Shown: one piece after another, positions 51,501 through 63,500 of the stretch
How positions within the stretch are numbered: the stretch's first letter is position 1
How the letters are laid out: every line of letters starts with the position of its first letter
Origin: Poriferisodalis sp022821985
GTDB taxonomy: Bacteria > Actinomycetota > Acidimicrobiia > Acidimicrobiales > Poriferisodalaceae
DNA length: 64,000 bases
Assembly (NCBI RefSeq): GCF_965219595.1
Contig: NZ_OZ244781.1
Span: 3,596,001-3,660,000 of the forward strand
Reading direction: 5' to 3'
Translations under genes and position numbers: made by a program
The notes under the pieces: model-generated
Database searches by the model: none
What the model was told of the DNA's origin: nothing
What the model saw: the letters and a program-made list of their open reading frames with translations, nothing else

Positions 51501-54500
51501 CTGCCGGCTGCGATGGCGATGCTGCCGCTGTTCGACAGGCTGAAATCGGCCGCCACGGCAGTCGAGTCGCTGCTGCGCCGCCGCACCGGGATCGACACGT
51601 TCCCCGACTGGGCCGCAGCCAACTCCGCGGTGACCGTCAGCATGTCGCCCTCGGTGACGCTCGTCGCGTCCGCCGACAGGGTCACCGCGGTCTCGTCGTC
51701 GTCGACGGTCACCATCAGCGTGTCGTCGTGGGTCGAGGTGTAGCCGCCGCCGCTGGGAGAGTGCACCAGCGACACGGTCTCGTCTGCCGCGTTCGCGTCC
51801 TGGCCCGCGGACACCGCCACCTGCTGCGGCACATGCCAATTCGACGTGGTGAACGCCAGCGTGCTCTGGTCCCCGCCCTGGGTGCTGTCGGTGTCCACCG
51901 TCACTCCCGAACCGGCGCCGCTGACCGTCACCGTCACCGTGCCCGACGGCGGCGAGGCCAGCACCACCGAATAACTGCCCGAAGCCCCCTCAGCGACCGA
52001 CAACGGATCGGGATCGAACACCAAGCCCTTCGGGCGGTCGTCGTCGACGATGCTCACCGTCGTCGAGGTGCGCGGCCCCAACGAGAACCGCGCAGACGGA
52101 ACAGGCATGCGCATGGTCAGTGTGAAGGACTCGTCGGGCTCCGAAGTGCCGTCGCCGACGATCGTGACAGAGAAACCGTGCGAGGAGGTGCCGGCCGGGA
52201 TCTCCACCGTCGCAGGCACACCGGTGTAGTCCCCGGGAGCAGTCGCGGTGCCGTCAGCAGCAGCCAGTTTGACTGTCACCGGAATCGCCGTCGTTCCCGA
52301 CACCTCGGCGGTCACCGTGGCAGTGGCGTTGGCGCTGCCTTCCACGACGGTGAACTCGCTGCTGCTGAACTGCACCGTCGCCGTGTCGTCGTCGGCGATC
52401 GTGACCGTCGTCTCACTGGTACCCAGCGTGTAGCTCGAATCAGACGCCGGAGCCAACTTCAGCTTGATCGTCTCGTCGCCCTCCACCACCGTGTCATGGG
52501 TGACCGTGATCGCGATGTTGGCGGTGCCCGACGTCGGGACAGACACCGTCCTGGCCAGAGTGCCGTAGTCGGTCCCCTCCACAGCGCTGCCGTCCGCGCT
52601 GGCGTCCACCGTGAACGCCACGCTCAGACTCGCTGTCGGCGCGGGCGTCAAGCTCACCGACACGTTCGCGGTGCGACTGCCCGGCGCCTCGCCCGCCGAA
52701 TAGGACGCCATGTCGAAGCTCAGCACGGGCACGGCGGCGGGTGTGGTGTCGGTGACTTCGACGTCGAGGTCGTCGATGTCGAGGGTGGTGAGGTACTTGC
52801 CGTCGGTGTCGGCGGTGGTGACGGCGTGGGTGATCTTCACATCGCGCTTGCCGTCCTTGTTCGCCGCCATGTCGTCGACGCCGCGCACCGTCACTGTCTG
52901 GGCGACGTCCCACCGGTCGGTGGTGCCCATCGGGTTGAAGGTGAGCGTCAGCATCTTGTCCTGCCATGAGCGGCCTGCTGCGGGGCCGTCGATCTCCACG
53001 CCTGCTGGGACGGTCACGGTGATCGTGACCGGGCTGAGCGGCTGGGTGTCGAGCACCACGGTGTAGGTGTCGGTGGTGCCGTCCTCGGACACGGTCGTGT
53101 CGCTGCCGACGTGGTCGACAGTGACCCCGGCGGTGTCGGTGTCGTCCGCGACCTCGACGTCCACGTTCTCCACCGGCGTCGTTGTCGTGTACTTGCCGCC
53201 GTCGCCGGAGTGCACCGACTGGGCGATCTCGACGTCGCGCTTGTCGTCGGCGTTGTCGATCTTGTCGTCGGTGCCGCGTACCGTCACTGTCTGGGGCGTG
53301 TTCCAGTTGTCGCCGGTGAACGTCAGGTCGAGGAAGCCGGGGCTGGTCACCCACGATCGGCCGTTTGCGGGGCCGTCCACGTCCGCTCCTGCTGCGGGAA
53401 CCACGCGCACCACCACGGTCTGGCCCGCGAGCGGCGCCGAGCTCAGCTCCACCGTGTAGGTGTCGGTGTCGCTTGGGTCCTCGGACACCGCGGTGGCCGC
53501 GGGGGTGCCCGACTCGATCACGGTGACCCCGGCGGTGTCGTCGTCGGTGACCGTGACTGTGATCGGGGCGATCTCGCGGCCCGTGGGGAACCGTCCGCCG
53601 TCGCCGGTGGTGACGGCGTGGGTGATCTCGACATTGCGCTCGTCGCCGGCGTTGTCGATGTGGTCCAGCTCGCCTTGCACGGTGATCGTGGCAGGCTGGT
53701 TCCAGTCGGTGGTGGTGAATGTCACCGCGGCCGTGCGGGCATAGTTGGCGCCGCCGTCGGAGCTGACTTTGGCTCCCGCCGCGGCGGTGGCGGTGACCGT
53801 GACGCTGCTCGCCGGCTGAGATGCCAGCACCAGCGTGTAGCTGTCGGTGGTCGTTGTGCCGTCCTCGGACACGGTCGTGTCGCCGTCGGACTCGGCGACG
53901 GTCGCCACCGGCGTCTCGTGGTCGACCAGCGTGATCTGCGCCGAGGTCACCGCGAAGTCGTCGTCGCTGCGCAGCTCGCCCGACACCTCCACGGTGTCGT
54001 CGCCGGAGGTGCCGATGTCGACGACGGGGGTCAGCGTGAACGACTCCTGTTTCGACGCAGTGTTCTCGGCGATGGTGATGCCGAACGTCGCCGGGCTCGC
54101 CGTGAAGCCCACCACAGCGGTGCCGTCGGCGTCGGCCACGCTCACCTGAACGGTCTGCTCGGTGCCGAACTGCGTCGTACCCTGCACCTCGGCGGTCACT
54201 GTCACACTGACCGCGCCGGCGTCCTCGGCGATCACTGCACGGCTTACGGTCAATTCGATGCCCGTCGGCGCGATGTCGTTGTCGGCCACGTTCACCGACG
54301 CGTCGCCCGCGGTGGACAGCACGTTGTACTCCGGCAGGTCCTTGACAGTGGCGGTGACCTTCCCGTCGGGCTCGTGGCCGGTATCGCCGACCGTCGTCAC
54401 CGAGAACTGCTTCGACGTGTCGCCGGCGGTGATGGTGACGGTCCGGTCGCCCTCGTCGGCGTCTGCCACGAAGTCCGACACCGGGTCGTCGGCCACTGTC

Positions 54501-57500
54501 ACCGTCACGTTCAGATCGGCTGTCAGCGCATCGGGGATGCTGACGGTGAAGGTCGCCGCGGTGCCCTCGGTCACGTCGGCACCGGCGGCGATGGAGACCA
54601 CCGGGCGGTCCGAGTCGACCTCGAACACCCCCGACAGGGCGAACATCGGGCGCTCCTCGGTGCGGGGCGACCCTTGGCAGGCACCGTTGCCCGGCGTGAA
54701 GTCGTTGAGGTCCGAGGTGGGACCCAGCGGGGTCTTGTCGTTGTCGCCGGACACGTTCAGATACCCGACCCGCACGCTCGACGCGCCCATCACCTTCAGG
54801 CTCTCGGGGTACACGCTCGTGGCGCAGCCCACGTACGCCCGCCGCCCGCCGGAGTCCACGTTGGCGGTGTTGGAGAAGCCGTCGCTGCTGCTGCCGGTCC
54901 AGTAGCCGTCTGCGTCGACCGTGGCCGCGGTGCCGTCGGCGTAGCGGGGGTTGGCCTCGTCGTCCCAGGTGCCGTCCATGAAGTCGGCGTTGTCGTCTGC
55001 CGCCTTGGCGCCGCCGACCCAGTAGACGGCGGCGTTGGGGTACAGCGTCGCGGCGTAGTCGATCGTGCGGCCCGGCCCGCCGCCGTCGAAGAACGCGTGG
55101 TCCGCTGCGTTGCCCGGGAACACCTCCACCGCGGTCGCGTCGGGGCCCAGCGTCACCGTCTCGGACGAGATGGCGCTGCGGGCGCCGCCAACGGGGTAGG
55201 GCTGCGCGGTGGACGCCACCGCGTGGAAGCCCGCCGCGTAGGGCTTCAACGCCTCGACCCCGCCCGCCTTGAGACCCGCCGCGGTGATCTCCGCCCGCAC
55301 GAACGCGTCGTACGCGCTGGCCGCCTCGCTCACCGCCGTGGTCTCCGACGAGGTCACGAACAGCAGGCGGAACCTGTCGCCCGCGGACAGGCCGTCGGGC
55401 ACGAACTCCCACCCCGCGGGCACCACCACCGTGGTCACCGGGTGCTTGGGCACCTTCTCCGCGATCACGATCGTCGCAGAGCGGGCCGCCGCGGCTGCGA
55501 GCGTGCCGACGCTGGTGGTGGGCCTCGGGTCGTTGAGCACCCGGGCGGCGTCGGGGATCTGCACCGTGACCGTCTCGTCGGTTGTGTCGCTGTCGCGGTT
55601 GGCCACCGTGAACGTGATCGTCGCCGCCCGGGCCTCCGCACCGGTGAACGTCAACAACAGCGCGGCCTGCCCGGGGCTGGTCCGCCCCGCCAGCGGGTCG
55701 GCGCCGAGCTTCGCGCCCGGCCCCGACACGGCCCAGTCGAGCGCACGACGCGACTTCAGCAGCCGGGCAGGACCCGACAGGATCGCCCCCGTCGAGGACG
55801 ACAGTCGCACCGGCACCTGCGCCACTTCGCCCGCTATCAGCGCCCTGTCCAGCTCGACGGTCACCGTCACCGACGACGACGCGTCCGTCTCCACCAGCGT
55901 GCCGCCGCCCGACAGGCTCACCTCGACGGGATCGTCGTCCACCAGACGCACCGTCACCGTCGGCCCCGAGGTCACCGCCCCGTAACCCGACACCGTGTGG
56001 GTGACCGTCGCGGTGCGGTCCGGGACGTTGTCGGCGCCGTCGGCGGTCGCCGCGGAATGCACCGTCACCGTCTGGGGCACCCACCAATCCGACACGGTGA
56101 ACGTCAACGTCGCCGATGCCGCCGCGCTGCCGCTGCCGACCGACACCCGCACATCGCTGCCGGCGCTCGCAGCGACCGTCACCGTGCCCGCCGGGGCGCT
56201 GGCCAGCCGCAGCGTGTAGCTGTCAGTCGTGCCCGACGCCGCCGTCGAGTCCTCGCTCACCGCCGTCTCGCCGCCCGAGTGGGCGATCACCAGCCCCGCC
56301 GGCGCGTCGTCGTCCACCACAGCCAACTCGAAGCCGTTCGCGCCGCCGCCCGCGGCGACACCGCCGCCCAGATTCGTGCCGTCCGTCTCGGCGTGCGACA
56401 CGCCCAGCCGCACCTGCACCGAATCGCTGTCGCCCGCGGCGTTCTCATCGGCGCTGTCATCGACCACGGTCAGCGTCAGCGCCGCTGTGCGCGCCCCCGC
56501 GCCCGCGAACGTCACCGTCGCGTACAGCTCCCCTGCCAGCACCCCGCCCTGACCGTCCGCCAACGCGGTCACCGCGCCCACCGACACACCCGTGTTCGCC
56601 TCGCCCTGCTTCTCGCTCAACGCGAAATCGGCCGGCCGAGCACCCGCGCCGCCCGACAGCAACACCCGCACCACCGCCGTCTCGCCCGCCGCCAGCGCAC
56701 GACCCAGCGTCACGGTGACTTCCACCTCGCCGCCCTCGACGACCGCGCCCGAACCGCCCGCACGGGCCAGGCCCACCTCTGTCGCGTCGTCATCGACGAT
56801 CGTCAGCGTCGCCGATCCGACAGCGCCGATGCCGTGATCGTCGCTGGAGTCGATGCGGACGTCCACCGTCTCGGGCGGCTCGTCGTCGCTGTCGTCGAGC
56901 ACGGCTACACCGATGTCCACGCTGGTCGCACCGGCGGGCACGGTCACGCTGCCCGACAGCGCCGCGTAGTCGTCGCCGACGTCGGCGGTGCCGGTCACCG
57001 TGTAGCTGACCGTCAGATCCGCCGTCGGCTTCGGCGACACAGCCAGCGTCAGCACGCCCGCCCGGTCCGCTGCCGCCTCTCCCGCGGAGTATTCGGCCAG
57101 GGAGAACTGCACGCTCGGCACCGGCTGGTCGTCGTCGAGGACTCGTGCTGTGACCGGCGGCACGCTCAGGGCCTGGTATTTGGCGTCGCTGCTCGACACC
57201 GTGAACCTGATGGCGGCTGTGCGCGCCCCGCCGGAGTTGGGTGCGCTGTCGTCGACCGCGGTCACGGTGACGGTCTGCGCGGTGTGCCAGTTCTGCGGGG
57301 TGAACGTGAGCTGTGTCGAGGCACCGCCGCCGACTTGCAACGTGGTCGTGTCGGCGGACGTGACCGTGACGGTCACGTCCGCGGTCGGCTGAGAGCCGAG
57401 CGACACTTCCAGCGTGTCGGCGCCGTCCGGCTCGGACACCGCCGTGACGCCGCCCGGCTCGGACACCGCCACGCCGGCGGTGTCGTCGCTCTTGATGACC

Positions 57501-60500
57501 ACGCTGAACGTGTTGTCCGTCGTGGACGGGTTCCCGTCGTCGGACGCCGCCGCGCCGGCGGCGACGTTGGTCGCCAGGCCTGCGGCGGCCAGGTCGCCCA
57601 GCTCGACGGTCGCGGTCTCGTCGTCCTCGTCGACATAGTCGTCGGCCGCCCACAAAGACACCGCCGCGGTCCGCGCCCCCGCACCCGACAGGCGCACCCT
57701 CGGCGCCAGGCCGCTGGGATCGAGCACCGACACGCCCGTGTTCGCCTGCCCCGCTGTGAGCGCCGTGCTCACATCCGCCGCGGTGACCCCGGTGATCTCC
57801 AAGGGCACGTCCACCACCTCGCCTGCTGCCAGGGCGCGGCCGAGGGTGACCGTGAACTCCGCCGAACGGTTCGCGGCCTCGCGGTCTTCTGAGATGTCCC
57901 CGCTGTCGACGCGCGCCACCGTCACCGTCACCGGGTCGGGATCGGGCGGATCAGGCGGATCAGGCGGCGCCTGCGCGAACACCGTGCCGTCGCCCGCCAG
58001 CGCAGCCGACAGCGTTGTGCCCGCCAGCGACGCACCCGCCGCAGTCGGGCTGCCCGGCGCGACGGCGAGCTTCACGCCCACATCGTCCGCCGCGACCGGC
58101 GACACCGCCACCGACGCGCTGCTCGCCGCCGGGCCGGTGAAGACCACCGACGACCCCGACAGAGTCACCCCCGCAGGGCTGCCCGACAGCGCCAACGTGA
58201 AATCTGTGCCCAGCGTGCCGCCGGTGAACGCCAGCGGCACCGTCACGGTCTCGCCCGCCAGCACTGTGGTGTCGAGGCCGACCTCGACCTGTGCCGTGTC
58301 GGTGCTGTGGTCGGCGTCAGCGGCCAGCGCCCGCGTCGCCTCCACCGTGACGCTCAACAAGCTCAGCGTGCCGATCGGGCCCACAGCCGCAGAGGTGACC
58401 GTCCCGGGATTGCCGCCGCCGTCGGTGTAGCCCACTTGCAGCCGCACGTGACGGCCCACGTCCGACACTGCGGGGGTGTACGACGCCGAGTTGTTGCCCA
58501 GGCCCGTTCCGGTCGCCCAGTTGCCGTCAGGGCTGCCGCCGTCGTCTGCGGAGGTCTGCCACAAGAACGTGTACGCCGACCCCGCGGCGGGGTCGCCGTC
58601 AGGGTCGCCCGACACCTCGCCGAACCGCAGCGGCGACCGGCCCGCCACGCCTATCCCGATCACGGTCGCCGTGTCCGCGTCGCCCTCGTCCACGTCGGTC
58701 ACCGTCACCGACACCGCCTGGCGCACACCCGTCGCCGTGCCGTCCGCCCCGACCGAGGTCGCCACCACGACCAGCACCACGGTCGGCGCAGCCTCGCGGT
58801 CCAGGCTGCTGCCGTCGCCGCCATAGGAGATCTGGCCCGACGACGCGTCGATCACGAACCCCGCCGCCGTCGGCGACGCCAGCGAATACGCCACCGGGTC
58901 GCCGTCCGCGTCAGAAGCAGTCACCGGCGACCCCACCGCGACCGCAGACGACGAACCGTCGGAGTTCTCCGCGATCTCAAGATCCGTCGGCACCGCGTCG
59001 AACACCGCATCCGCCAACGCCTTGGGCGCCTTGGACACGCTGTCGGACACGGTCACACCCACCGACGCGGACCCGTGGCCGGCCGCCGTGAACAGCACCA
59101 CCGTCTGCTCGTCGTCGGTGTCCGCGTCGTCGGCCGCGGCGACCGTCGCCGTCTTGGGCTCGTCCCAGTCGGTGCTGTCGAACTCGATCGGCGCCGTCGG
59201 CACTGACACCGCCGAGGGGTCCGCGCTCGCCGCCGACACGGCCACCGCGCCCGACGGCTGCCCGCTGAGCCGCACCGACACCTCCCCCGACCCTTCGTCG
59301 GCGTCGCCCTCGACGAGCGCCACGTCCCAGGGCCGCGCCAGCACCGCCGGCGTCGCCGCGTCGTCGTCGACGATCTGCACCGTCGCCTGCGCCGACTCGA
59401 CCCCCGACACCGGCCCGGCCCGCAGAAGCCCCGGCGCCAGATGCGCGTCAGCCGCCAGACCGATCCGCGCCCGCTCATGAACCCCGTCGGCGTCGTCGCC
59501 CGCAGCCACCGCAAGCTCGGCCGCCCCCACCTGCGCGCCCTGCACCCCGGTGAACACCACCACCGGCGACAGCGACGCGCCGTCGCGCACCGACACGCCC
59601 GCACGCCCGCCCGAAGGCTGCGACACCACGACGTCGCCCGCGGCCACACCGACGCCCGACACCGCCAGCGGCACCTCCACCGTCTCGCCCGGCTGCACCA
59701 CACGGCCCAGCCACACCCCCAACGGCACAGACGACGACGAATCGCCCTCCGCCGCGAACCCGCCGCCGGACACGACCACGTTGGTCGGCTCGTCATCAGC
59801 CACCGCCACCGACCCAGGCACAACCTCCGCCGCAGCCGCCGCGCCGGACGCTGTGCCCGACAGGGTCACCACCTCAGAGGGGCCGTCGACGCTGTCGTCG
59901 ACCGGCGCCAAGCTGAACCACTTCCGCCCCGACCCCGAACCCGCCGGGATCACCGCATCGAACCCGGTGATCTTCTCGCCGCCGACGCTCGCCGCATAGC
60001 CGACCGCGCCCGCGACGCCCGAGCCGGCCAGCGACACCGACACCGTCACGTCGTCCTCGAACCGCGACCCGTTCGACAGCGACGCGGTCACCCCCACATC
60101 CACCGGCCCCGAGCCTTCGGGCACCGCCGCGGGGTCAGCCGACAGCACGATGTCGGGCAGCGGATCGTCATCGGTGATCACCACCGTCACCGACGACCGC
60201 TCACCGACCGTGTAGCCGTCGCCGGGCAGCAGCGTCAGCACCACCGTCTCGGGGCCTTCCACCCACGCGTCGCCCAACGGACGCACGGCCAGCTCCGCCC
60301 GACCCGGCAGACGCGGATCCATCGGCACCGCCACCGAGTCCACCAACCCCCGATAATCCCTCCCCGCCGTCGCCGAGCCCCCCACCGACAGCCCCACCGA
60401 CAACGGCTGCGCGCCCTGCGCGCCCCGCGCCGACGACACCACGCCCACCACCCGACGCGAACCCTCAGCCTCGCCCACGAACACCCGCAGCGGCCCGTCG

Positions 60501-63500
60501 CCCACAAACACCGCACCCGAAACGTCAAACGACACCACCGGCACAGCGGCGTCGTCGAGGGTGAACACGGGCGAGAGGCCGTAGAGGGGCCTGGCGGTGT
60601 CGACGGTGCTGAACGGCGGCGTGCTCTTGCTGATCGCCTGGTCGGCCGTGTTGGTGGCGTGGGCCGTGGTGATCCCGTGCGGGAATTGGGTGGCGGTGTT
60701 GCCCAGCGGGTAATCGCTGGCGACGCAGTTCACGTCCATCCCGGTCCACGGCGCGGTCTCGGACGGGTCGACCGAGCTCTGGGCGGCGCCGGACTCGACT
60801 TTGCGGGCGGCGTGGTTGTCCCAGGTGCCGTCGCAGAGATCCTCGTAGTTGTCCGCGACCCGCAGCCCGCCGAGCCAGTACGTCGGGACGCCGGTGGTGT
60901 CCGACGGCGACGTCGAGCCGTCTGACCAGGCGCTCACCGCGCCTGTGTCGGTAGCGGCGAGGCCGTTGTGGCGGCGCGCCGACACCGCGCTGGTCGACCC
61001 GAGCGCCTTGAACAGCCCGATGTAGGGCACAGCGCTCGTGTGGGCCCCGGCGAGCATCGTGCCGCGGACGAACGCGTCGTAGTCGGCGATGTCGGCCGAG
61101 GTGGCGTCGCGCTCGGCGGACGTGCGGAACACCAGCCGGAACTCGTCGCCGGGGTCCAGCCCCGACGGCGCCAGCGGCCAGCCCGCGGGCACCTCGACAG
61201 CGCCGGTCTCGTCGTCGGCGATCGCGAACGTCACGGGCCCGCCGCTGAGACCGCCGATCCTGGCGCCTCCCGCCGCGCTCGCCGAGCGGCCCGCGGTGCC
61301 GTAGCCGACGCGCACCACCGGCCGCGACCGGACCATGTTGTCGACCGGCACGAACCGCAGCGTCGCAGCCTGCGCGCCCGCCGTGAACACCACCGCCGGG
61401 TTCTGCGCGCTGTGCGAACCGGCCGTGTCCAGCGACACGCCCGTCTGGGTCGCCGGGTGCAGGCCGAACATGTAGTCGTCGCCGACCGTGGCGCCGTGCA
61501 CGACCAGAGGCACGGTGACCGTCTGCGCGCCGGTCAGCGCACGGTCCAGCATCACCGTGATCGTCTTGCGGCCCGCTGCGCCCGAAGCGCCCTCCGCCAC
61601 GTCGCCGCTGCCGTCACCGCCGGCCGCTGTCAGGGTCACGTCCACAACGGGCTGCACCGTCACCCCCACCGTCGTGATGCCCGTCAGAGTCGTGGGATAC
61701 GCCGCAGTGCCGACGGTGACCGAATGGGCGATCACGGCGGCGCCCGCGGCGACACCGGTCACCGTCACCTGCTGAGGCGTCCTCCAGTTGCCGGCATTGA
61801 ACGCCAACGGCCCGCTCACTGTCGCCTTGGACGCGTCGCCCGAGACGGGGGTGATCTCCACGGCGCCGCCCGGGTCGCTCGCGAGGCGCACGCTGTACTC
61901 CTTTGCGGCCTGCTCGGGCATCACGAGCTCCGCGGGGGCCACGATCACGCCGTGGCCGGCGTCGGCGGTGGTCACCGCCACGTCGGCGACGGCGATGCCG
62001 TGATAGGGATTCGCGGAGGGATCGTCGCCTGCCACCGACACGCTGTGGGACAAGTTGAACGACTCGCCGACGGCGTCGCCGTCGTTGAGCGCGCGCACCG
62101 ACACCGTCTGGGGCACGGCCCAGTTCCCGTTGCCGTCGCCGGACCCCGAGCCGTCGCCGCCCGCGGTGAACACCAGCCTGCTGCCAAGCCCGGGCGTGGC
62201 CGGGGTGGTGTCCACCGACGCCGCAGTGCTGTCGCCGTTGGCCACCGTCACGGTCACCAGCGCGCCGGGATCGGCGCCGAGCACGACCGTGTACGTCTTG
62301 GCGGCGTCCGCGTCGGCGCCGAGCTCTGCCAACGCGAGCGCAGACGCCGACACCGTCACCTGCGGCGAGTCGTCGGCGTCGACCACCGTCACCGTCGCCG
62401 TGTCATTGGACCGCGCGCCCACCCCGCCGGGAACGTTGCTGTCAGAATCGCCGTCGGTCGCACTCTTGTCCAGCAGCACCGTCAGCGTCTCATCGGACTC
62501 GCTGTCGTCGCCGTCGTCGACCGCGGTCACCACCAAGGTCGCCTCCTGCGCACCCGCGCCGGCGAAAGTGATCACCGGCGCCAAAGTGGCCGCTCCCGCC
62601 AAGGCTGCGCCCGTCGCGCCCGCTTCGAGCGACAGCGACACATCACGGGAGGTCCCGTTGCCTGTGTCGGTCGCCGTGCCCGACAACGCGAGCGTCACGT
62701 CCACCCGCTCCCCCGCGGCCAGCTCCCTGCTCAGGCTCACCGGGAACCCGGCGCTGCGATGCCTCGCCGGCACCGCAGCCGGCTCGTACAGCCGCGACCC
62801 GTCCGCGCCGCTGCCCATCGTCACGGTGACGCCGGCCTCGACCGCGATCACGCACGCCCAGCCCGACGCCGCGCCGAACCCCAAAGGCACCGCAGCGGCC
62901 ACATCGGTCACCTCGTTGTCCTCCACCACCCCATCAGCCGCCACCGACAGCACCACCTCCGCCTCGGTCGCCCCATAAGGCACGAACACCGACCCCGGCA
63001 GCGCACCGAAGTCCTCGGCGGACGCATCGCCCTGATGGGTGTACGCCAGACCGATGCGCGCCGGACCCACCGCGCCGCCGCCCAGCACCGCCCTCACCAC
63101 CAGATCGTCGCCCTCGGGCACCGTCGGGCACACCAGCGCCGAGCCGTCAGCCCCCACAAAGGCCACCGTCCAGCCCCGATCCGCAGCGTCGTCGTCGAGC
63201 ACCCGCACAGACGTCGTCACATCGTCCAAAGTGGCCGCGTCGCCGTCGTCGTAGCCCGCCAGCGTGATCCCCGTCGACGTCGCCGAGCCCTGCGCGGCCA
63301 GATCTCCCAGCGTCACCACCACCAGCTCGTCAGCGCTGTCGCCGTCGCCGCCGCCCGAACCGTCGCCGCCCTGCGTGCCCGCGTCACGCCCCGTCGACGC
63401 GAACGTGATCACCGCAGTGTGCACGTCGCCCGAACCGTCGCCGGTGAACGTCACCACCGGCGCCGCGGTCGCCAGACCGACAGCCGCCACCCCAGTACCC

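Noticed and set aside
52494..56087. 1,197-codon minus-strand open frame in another phase
   Set aside because: Arg/Gly/Asp-rich low-complexity translation nested inside the giant gene; a frame shadow without a plausible start or domain.
53111..57892. 1,593-codon open frame on the plus strand opposite the giant gene
   Set aside because: Translation is Arg/His/Gly/Val-rich with no domain signatures. It is the antisense shadow of a GC-rich repetitive gene whose sense frame has clear Calx-beta-type motifs.
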